Part shown: in pieces, positions 53,506 to 64,000 of the stretch | Position numbering within the stretch: the stretch's first letter is position 1 | Layout: the number at the start of each line of letters is the position of its first letter | Source of the DNA: Paenibacillus donghaensis | GTDB lineage: Bacteria > Bacillota > Bacilli > Paenibacillales > Paenibacillaceae | Assembly (NCBI RefSeq): GCF_002192415.1 | Contig: NZ_CP021780.1 | Location: forward strand, 7,998,001-8,062,000 | Length of the DNA: 64,000 nt | Direction of reading: 5' to 3' | Translations under genes and position numbers: made by a program | The notes under the pieces: model-generated | Databases searched by the model: none | Seen by the model: the letters and a program-made list of their open reading frames with translations, nothing else | What the model was told of the DNA's origin: nothing

Positions 53506-54732
53506 ATGAGTGAGTGGCATGTTACAAAGAAAATTAAGAAGCATACAGATCTGTTGATTCAGTGGCGGCGCCATCTGCATCAGCACCCGGAATTATCGTT
53601 CGCGGAGTTTGATACCGCCCAGTATATTGTGGAACAAATTGAAAAGATGAACCTGCCTGTGGCGGTTACCCGGCCAACACCGACAAGTGTTATTGTCCGT
53701 CTGGATGGCGCAAGTGAAGGGCTGACCCTCTTGCTGAGGGCAGATATTGATGCCCTTCCGATTCAGGAGGACAATGACCTGGCTTTCAAATCGGTTAATG
53801 AAGGCATTATGCATGCCTGCGGGCATGACGCGCATACTGCGATCTTGCTCGGCGTGGTGAAGATTCTGGGTGAACATGCCGAGCAGATCAAAGGTACAAT
53901 CCTCTTCGTATTCCAAGCCGCAGAAGAGGTGGGCGGTGGCGCAAGGGAACTGATCCGTACAGGTATTCTGCAGAGTGTCGATCAAGCCTATGCCATCCAT
54001 GTCTCGCCTTCCATTCCTACAGGCCAATATGGTGTAGGTTACGGCGCGCTGATGGCGGCCGGGGAAGCGTTTGATGTGGAAATCTTGGGCAGCGGCGGAC
54101 ACGCGGCCAAGCCGGAGGAAGCCAATGATCCGATCAACATAGCCATCCAGGCGATTACAGCAGCGAAACAACTGTTGGAACGCAAGACGGATCCGCTTCA
54201 TCCCAAGCTTATGTCAGTCACCTATTTCAACGCTGGACGGAACAATAATGTGATCTCCCAACAGGCGAAATTTGGCGGGACATTGCGAACGCTGGATGTG
54301 AATTTGTTGCAGGAGGTCAAGGCCCATCTGGTTCAAACCTTAAAGTATGTGACTGCCCTTTATGGAGCAGATTTCCACATCCGGTTCGAAACCGATGGGT
54401 TGCCGCCAGAGGAGCCGCCATCCCAGGCGTTGTTCAATAATTATCAGACGACTCGTATTGCGGCGAACGCCATCGAGAATCACCTTGGCAAAGACCGCAT
54501 CACGACTGTCCAGCCATCGTTGACAGGTGAAGATTTTGCTTTTATCTCGGCGATCGTGCCTGCGACAATGGTGTTCGTGGGCGTAAGAAATGAAGCATTG
54601 GACGCCGTTTATCCGCTTCATCACCCTAAATTTCGAATGGATGAAGCCGTATTGGAGAATGGAGTCGCCTATTTCCTAAGTCTTGTAACAGAATTGGCTG
54701 TGTGGGAGCAGCCGGTCGACCCAATAAACTAA
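53506..54732 (+). CDS. M20-family amidohydrolase (N-acyl-amino-acid deacylase type)
   Basis: 408 residues. Metal ligands are visible in MHACGHDAHTAILLG (Cys and His) and AAEEVGGGAREL (two Glu), and later HHPKFRMDE near the end, as in HipO/YxeP-type enzymes. They split N-acyl amino acids into acid and amino acid. It is the last gene of the MetNIQ operon; the pair resembles sulfur-salvage operons in which an acyl-cysteine or acyl-methionine is imported and cut. ATG 53506 follows GGAGG. Confidence 0.88.
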   Translation: MSEWHVTKKIKKHTDLLIQWRRHLHQHPELSFAEFDTAQYIVEQIEKMNLPVAVTRPTPTSVIVRLDGASEGLTLLLRADIDALPIQEDNDLAFKSVNEGIMHACGHDAHTAILLGVVKILGEHAEQIKGTILFVFQAAEEVGGGARELIRTGILQSVDQAYAIHVSPSIPTGQYGVGYGALMAAGEAFDVEILGSGGHAAKPEEANDPINIAIQAITAAKQLLERKTDPLHPKLMSVTYFNAGRNNNVISQQAKFGGTLRTLDVNLLQEVKAHLVQTLKYVTALYGADFHIRFETDGLPPEEPPSQALFNNYQTTRIAANAIENHLGKDRITTVQPSLTGEDFAFISAIVPATMVFVGVRNEALDAVYPLHHPKFRMDEAVLENGVAYFLSLVTELAVWEQPVDPIN

Positions 54733-54781
54733 CAGAAATGATAGTTAAGGTTGATGAAATGGAATAGTCTAAAAGAACGCA

Positions 54782-54822
54782 AAAGACGCTCGGGGAATCG
54801 CTCCCTGCAGCGTCTTTATTTT
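54782..54822 (+). terminator. rho-independent terminator after the MetNIQ operon
   Basis: AAAGACGCT (54782-54790) pairs perfectly with AGCGTCTTT (54809-54817), with an inner GGGGA/TCCC pairing, and is followed by ATTTTG. A frame covering 54751-55071 crosses it and is not taken as a gene. Nothing else is recognised up to the promoter at 55095. Confidence 0.86.
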
Positions 54823-55094
54823 GCATCCATCGCTGCGGGTACCCCCGAACTTTTTGATTGCGCTTACATACTTCTTAAGAATGATCGCTGGTTTTTAAGT
54901 TTTCATCACTATTCATCCCAAGCGCACGTCTATACAATAAAAATAGATTCTCCTGACGGCAGCTCAGCAAAGGAAGAAAAGGAGGAGCGGGGCTTGGCTG
55001 GGGCAAAGAGTTATGCGTTCTATCGGGCATGCTGTCGTTTGATGGTTCCCATCCGATATTTGGAATCGTAGTAAGTACTCTGGTGAAAAGTATA

Positions 55095-55151
55095 TTGTCT
55101 GCTGCTGAAGATCACTCGTATAATAGTTGCAACTAGAATGGAAGCGCTTCA
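55095..55151 (+). promoter_or_regulatory. promoter with cre site before the YesM-type kinase
   Basis: TTGTCT (55095-55100) and TATAAT (55119-55124) are 18 bases apart. TGGAAGCGCTTCA (55139-55151) is a near-perfect palindrome like CcpA-binding cre sites and lies just after the expected start point. This predicts catabolite repression of the kinase and of the glycosidase genes after it. Confidence 0.65.
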
Positions 55152-55186
55152 CAACAGGCTTCCTGATGCGAAGGAAGGCCGTTGCA

Positions 55187-56962
55187 ATGAAGAATTTGAG
55201 GATCGTACAGAAAATGGCGCTTGGCTACTTGCTGCTCGTGCTTTTGCCTATTATTGTGTTCGGCGGTTATTTGTACAATCAGTTCTACATGGATGTCATG
55301 TCAGAGTATTCGGAAGGGAAGCAGAAGCTGGTCATTCAAGCGGGTGAAGGGTTCCGGTCGAATCTGAAGCAGGTGGAATCGATTCATGCTCTGTTCCTGA
55401 ACAATCAGCAGATGATTGATTATCTTAGCGGCAATTATCATTTAGAGCTGCAACATGTATACAACTATCTCAAAGATATTCGTCCGCTGTTTATTTATGC
55501 ACAATCGCGCAAGAACGAGATTTCATCTATTAAACTGTACAAAACTTTGCCTGAGGTCTACTCGGTCGACGGCGAGCTTGAGGACCTGGACCAAATGGAT
55601 GAGGAACCATTAGCTCTGCTGAACGAGGTTAAAGTAGATGAAGGCGTCTGGCTGCGGCGCAGTGGAGCGGAAACCGCTGTGCTTCCCAAGTTGAGCTACT
55701 ACCAGCGTATTTATAATAACAGCTATACGAAACCACTGGCTGTGCTGGAGATTATTACAGATGATTCGTTTCTGCGAAATTTCCTCAAATCGGTTGATGT
55801 CAATCAGAATATGCAAGTACTGATGGTACAAGGCGGCGAAACGCTGTACCACAGCGAAGGGATCGAGCTGGACGATGAACAGACGGCTGGCTTGCTGGCC
55901 ATGGCCGAAGGCAGCGATCAAGGCTATGCCTATTTGCGAAAAGAGAGGACACTCGTGAACTCGTTGTCGATCCCTGAGCTGTCCACGACGTTCTACTTCT
56001 TCAGCCAGATGGACGAAGTATTCGTTGACATCCGGATCAAGGTGTTGATTCTCGCACTTATCCTGCTGGCGTCCCTAGTTGTGCTGACGGGGATCTATTA
56101 CGCGGCGGCGTCCTCGCTCGTTCGGCGGATTCTTGGTTTGGCAAAACACATGCGGCAGGTGGACGAAAGCAAGCTGACTTATTACGAGGTTGGAAAGTCC
56201 AACGATGAAATTGACTTTCTGACCCGATCCTACAATTCGCTTGTCCACCGCATTGACGAACTGTTAAATACCGTGCATAAAGCCGAGCTCATGAAGAAGG
56301 AGGCGGACTATCTTGTGCTGCAAGCACAGATCAAGCCTCATTTTCTTTACAATACGCTTGAATCGATCCGTATGCTGGCAGAGATCAATAACGATCAGGA
56401 AGTGGTCAACGCTACGTACACGTTTGGCCGGTTGCTTCGGTACACGCTGAATTCTGGAGATAACGAGACAAAACTGCAGCACGAAATCGATAATGTCAGG
56501 AATTATTTGGATATGCATAAGCTGCGCATGTTGGATCGGCTGCACTTCTCCATCCAGATCTTGACGAATATTGACGATATTCGCTGTCCGCGGTTCATTC
56601 TGCAGCCACTCGTGGAGAACTGCATCCAGCACGGCATCGGGCGCAGCCGCAAGTGTGGGGAGATCGATATCGTTGTCAAACGGGAATGCACGGAACTCTT
56701 GATCGTGATCACCGACAATGGACCCGGCATTTCGGAGGAACACCTGGGCTTGATTCAAGGCGTGCTTGACAACGAACTGGATCGACAGGCTCTGCAGAAT
56801 GAGAATTCCGGCTATGGCTTATACAATGTCAGCGAACGTATTCGCACGTTCTACGGCGGACAGACGCATCTGCTTATTGAAAGCCGCGAAGGAGAAGGAA
56901 CGACATTTACCTTGAAGCTTACAGTAGGGATGACGAAAGCTGAATCGGATGATCGTCGATGA
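55187..56962 (+). CDS. YesM-type sensor histidine kinase
   Basis: 591 residues: first membrane helix at about 8-28, an extracellular sensing region, second helix at about 285-305, HAMP at 310-365, then the His_kinase domain QIKPHFLYNTLESIRMLAE with the phosphorylated His, and an ATPase domain with LQPLVENCIQHGI, NGPGISEE and GYGLYNV. It senses a sugar or oligosaccharide and would phosphorylate a YesN-type regulator. ATG 55187 follows AAGGAAGG. The partner regulator gene is reduced to a stub. Confidence 0.87.
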   Translation: MKNLRIVQKMALGYLLLVLLPIIVFGGYLYNQFYMDVMSEYSEGKQKLVIQAGEGFRSNLKQVESIHALFLNNQQMIDYLSGNYHLELQHVYNYLKDIRPLFIYAQSRKNEISSIKLYKTLPEVYSVDGELEDLDQMDEEPLALLNEVKVDEGVWLRRSGAETAVLPKLSYYQRIYNNSYTKPLAVLEIITDDSFLRNFLKSVDVNQNMQVLMVQGGETLYHSEGIELDDEQTAGLLAMAEGSDQGYAYLRKERTLVNSLSIPELSTTFYFFSQMDEVFVDIRIKVLILALILLASLVVLTGIYYAAASSLVRRILGLAKHMRQVDESKLTYYEVGKSNDEIDFLTRSYNSLVHRIDELLNTVHKAELMKKEADYLVLQAQIKPHFLYNTLESIRMLAEINNDQEVVNATYTFGRLLRYTLNSGDNETKLQHEIDNVRNYLDMHKLRMLDRLHFSIQILTNIDDIRCPRFILQPLVENCIQHGIGRSRKCGEIDIVVKRECTELLIVITDNGPGISEEHLGLIQGVLDNELDRQALQNENSGYGLYNVSERIRTFYGGQTHLLIESREGEGTTFTLKLTVGMTKAESDDRR

Positions 56963-57008
56963 CATGCCTTTGAGGATGAAGGAATTATTGCTAACTAAAG
57001 GAGTGTGA
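56949..57008 (+). pseudogene. stub of a YesN-type response regulator
   Basis: ATG 56949, overlapping the kinase end by 14 bases, opens a frame of 19 residues (MIVDDMPLRMKELLLTKGV). Its first residues match the start of response-regulator receiver domains (IVDDxPLxRxxL). It then stops, just before the GH127-like gene. The rest of the regulator appears deleted. Confidence 0.6.
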
Positions 57009-57013
57009 CAAGG

Positions 57014-61988
<4,975 letters not shown>

Positions 61989-62037
61989 ACTTTGTGAACA
62001 TAAAACAATGAATACTGGAAGAGGCAGGTAATGCATA

Positions 62038-64000
62038 ATGGATATCTCCGCTTATTTGACACCGTACAAATGGAAGAAGCCTGTGCTTGTCGGATCAGGT
62101 GTGGAAGGAGCATTTGACAGCCACGCGGTAGATTGCCCGTTCGTGTTCAGGCACAATGACCATTTTTACATGATGTATGTCGGTTTTGATGGAACGGGCT
62201 ATCAGACGGCATTGGCTGAAAGCGACGATCTGCTGAATTGGCAGCATCTGTCGACGATATTGACTAGAGACGAGGAGGGCAGCGCCTGGGATTCGCGCAA
62301 CATTGCAGGCACATGGCTTTTGCGTGACAATGATATGCATGGTCCAGGCCATTTGAAGAAATGGAACGGCAAATACTGGCTAGTCTATCATTCCTACCCG
62401 GGTGATGGATATGAAGCGGGATCAGCCAAGATCGGGCTTGCCTGGACAGAAGACGAAAGCCTGATGAGCTGGAATCGTCTGGAGAAGCCCATATTAGTGC
62501 CTGAGGATGGCGGGGAATGGGAGACAGGCGGGCTATATAAGGAGTGTCTGGTGGAGCATGAAGGCACATTCTATCTGTTCTACAATGCGAAGGATAAAGA
62601 TGAAGGCCGTTGGATCGAGCAGACGGGCCTGGCGGTTTCGAAGGATCTTGTACAATGGACGCGCCATGAGCATAATCCGGTTCTTCAAGTGACGCCGGAC
62701 GCTTGGGACAGCGGCTTCGCGAGCGATCCTTGCGTGCTGCGGGACGGATCGCACTGGGCGATGTTTTATTTTGGCTTTAACTATAAAACGGCTCAGGAAG
62801 GGCTCGCGCTGTCGGATAATTTATTGGACTGGCGCAAATATGAAGAACCGATCCTTACGATTGGCCAAGGGCAGGCGATCGATTCCGTTTTTGCCCATAA
62901 GCCGTCGGTTATTACGCATAACGGGATTGTGTATCATTTCTATACAGCCTGCAGGCGTCCGATGGAAGGTGATGCGACATGCAATATTTTCCCCGAATTC
63001 CGCACGATTGCTGTTGCGACGTCCTTGCCGCTGGCAATCGCTAGGCTGCGGACGGAAGGCAGGCCTTGTCCGATCGGCCTTGATGAAACGGCTCCCCGCC
63101 TGAGCTGGTCGTTCCTTGAGCAATTGCCGCCGGCATTTCACCAGCAGGCCTACCGGATTCAGGTAGCCACGAGCTATGCAGGGCTGTTGAAGGGCGAGGC
63201 GGATGCATGGGACAGCGGATTCGTCGGCAGCGGCGATCATACGGCCATTCCTTATGCCGGCGCTGCGCTGCAGTCCAGGCAGCGGTATTATTGGAAGGTT
63301 ACCATTGAAGATGAACAGGGCATGCATTATGACAGCGTGACGGCCTGGTGGGAAATGGGGCAGCTGGACAGCCGGGACTGGCAGGGCAAATGGATCGCAA
63401 ATCCAAGCGCGACAGAGGAATCGAAAGGAGCGTCCCGCTTCCGGCGCCGCTTCGATGCCCGGCATGAGATAACGCGAGCGAGGGTGTATATTAGCGGACT
63501 TGGACATTATGAATTGAGGTTGAACGGCGGGAAAGTAGGCGATCATGAGCTTGATCCCGGCTGGACGGACTATGACCGGACGGTTCTGTATACGACTTAT
63601 GATATTACACCGCAGCTGAGGTCTGGTGAGAATACCGTTGAAATTGAGCTGGGGAATGGCTTCTACCACGTGCCGGGCGGCAAGTATGCGAAATTTAAGG
63701 ATTCTTACGGTACGCCTACGTGCCTGGCCGATATTGTCATCGAATATGCCACTGGCGCGTGCGAGACAATCCGTACGGACGGCAGCTGGCAAGCCTGCGA
63801 TAGTCCGCTGCTCTTTACATGCATGTACGGAGGTGAAGAGTACGACGCAAGAAGGGAAGGTGAGAATACTGCTTCGTGGGTTCCGGCAGTAGAGATTGAG
63901 GGGCCTTCCGGCAAACTCACGGCTCAATCGGCACCGCCGGTTAAGGTGATGCGCACATTCGGGCCCAAGTCTATCACAAATCCCAAGCCTGGATTCTATG
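62038..64000 (+). CDS. GH43-like / GH78 alpha-L-rhamnosidase fusion (cut by window edge)
   Basis: The frame is open from ATG 62038 (RBS GAGGCAGGTAAT) to the right edge, at least 654 residues. Residues 1 to about 320 look like a five-bladed beta-propeller glycosidase of the GH43/DUF377 type (DCPFVFRHNDHFYMMYVGFD, DPCVLRDGSHWAMFYFGF). Near residue 330 the chain runs directly into the start of a GH78 alpha-L-rhamnosidase (LRTEGRPCPIGLDETAPRLS, RVYISGLGHYELRLNG). The catalytic GH78 barrel lies beyond the window. Such a fusion would cut two linked sugars together. Confidence 0.75.
   Translation, partial: MDISAYLTPYKWKKPVLVGSGVEGAFDSHAVDCPFVFRHNDHFYMMYVGFDGTGYQTALAESDDLLNWQHLSTILTRDEEGSAWDSRNIAGTWLLRDNDMHGPGHLKKWNGKYWLVYHSYPGDGYEAGSAKIGLAWTEDESLMSWNRLEKPILVPEDGGEWETGGLYKECLVEHEGTFYLFYNAKDKDEGRWIEQTGLAVSKDLVQWTRHEHNPVLQVTPDAWDSGFASDPCVLRDGSHWAMFYFGFNYKTAQEGLALSDNLLDWRKYEEPILTIGQGQAIDSVFAHKPSVITHNGIVYHFYTACRRPMEGDATCNIFPEFRTIAVATSLPLAIARLRTEGRPCPIGLDETAPRLSWSFLEQLPPAFHQQAYRIQVATSYAGLLKGEADAWDSGFVGSGDHTAIPYAGAALQSRQRYYWKVTIEDEQGMHYDSVTAWWEMGQLDSRDWQGKWIANPSATEESKGASRFRRRFDARHEITRARVYISGLGHYELRLNGGKVGDHELDPGWTDYDRTVLYTTYDITPQLRSGENTVEIELGNGFYHVPGGKYAKFKDSYGTPTCLADIVIEYATGACETIRTDGSWQACDSPLLFTCMYGGEEYDARREGENTASWVPAVEIEGPSGKLTAQSAPPVKVMRTFGPKSITNPKPGFY

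Noticed and set aside
54751..55071. 106-codon frame downstream of the M20 gene
   Set aside because: It crosses a strong terminator hairpin at 54782-54822 and has no recognisable domain or RBS.

Overview
The window looks like a chromosome segment of a Paenibacillus-type Firmicute. Supporting signs are strong GGAGG ribosome binding sites with ATG, GTG and TTG starts, sigma-A promoters, a Fur box, a Btr-like AraC/siderophore-binding fusion, a YesM-type histidine kinase beside glycosidases, and DUF4317 and DUF4256 proteins. No rRNA, tRNA or CRISPR array was seen. Genus is inferred from gene content only.

Layout. 1-1003: end of a membrane permease and a small lipoprotein. 1143-4806: Fur-controlled iron-siderophore uptake (binding lipoprotein, FhuF-like reductase, AraC-binding-protein regulator). 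4996-8450: paired ABC exporter subunits. 8510-10013: RibD/DHFR-like reductase, then a decayed stretch with a probable IS256-type remnant and a possible agrB-like remnant. 10014-10691: LytTR regulator. 10847-30968: twenty tightly packed, AT-rich, same-strand genes that read as one biosynthetic operon. 31078-33652: opposite-strand ABC-2 exporter and MerR regulator. 33893-50515: mixed accessory and housekeeping genes with many gene fragments (CPBP protease, MarR with double operator, acetyltransferases, DUF4317 and its deleted duplicate, quinone reductase/HxlR pair, CDP-alcohol transferase, double-HTH MerR, UvrA-like ABC protein, 1122-residue HEAT-like protein). 50861-54732: MetNIQ-type importer and M20 amidohydrolase. 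55187-64000: carbohydrate locus with a YesM kinase, a GH127-like protein, a GH2 beta-galactosidase and a GH43-GH78 fusion running off the right edge.

The most interesting part is the 20-gene operon. It combines a 2-deoxy-scyllo-inosose synthase-like sugar phosphate cyclase, an inosose-isomerase-like TIM barrel and a sugar-alcohol-dehydrogenase-like enzyme (a cyclitol branch); a discrete reducing type II ketosynthase system (KAS, CLF-like partner, ACP, FabZ, FabG-like SDR, acyl-activating enzyme); a pair of PaaK-like ligases of which one has lost its ATP motifs; an MfnA-like amino acid decarboxylase; a TrpB2-like PLP enzyme; two methyltransferases; a nitrilase-fold protein without its cysteine; a VOC-P5CR-like fusion; and three BtrH-family acyltransferases. 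In butirosin biosynthesis BtrH moves an acyl group from an ACP to an aminocyclitol, so the simplest inference is a product in which ACP-bound chains are transferred to a cyclitol or amine. I know of no described pathway with this combination. The flanking exporter and MerR regulator would provide export and control, and the LytTR regulator at the 5' end may switch the operon on.
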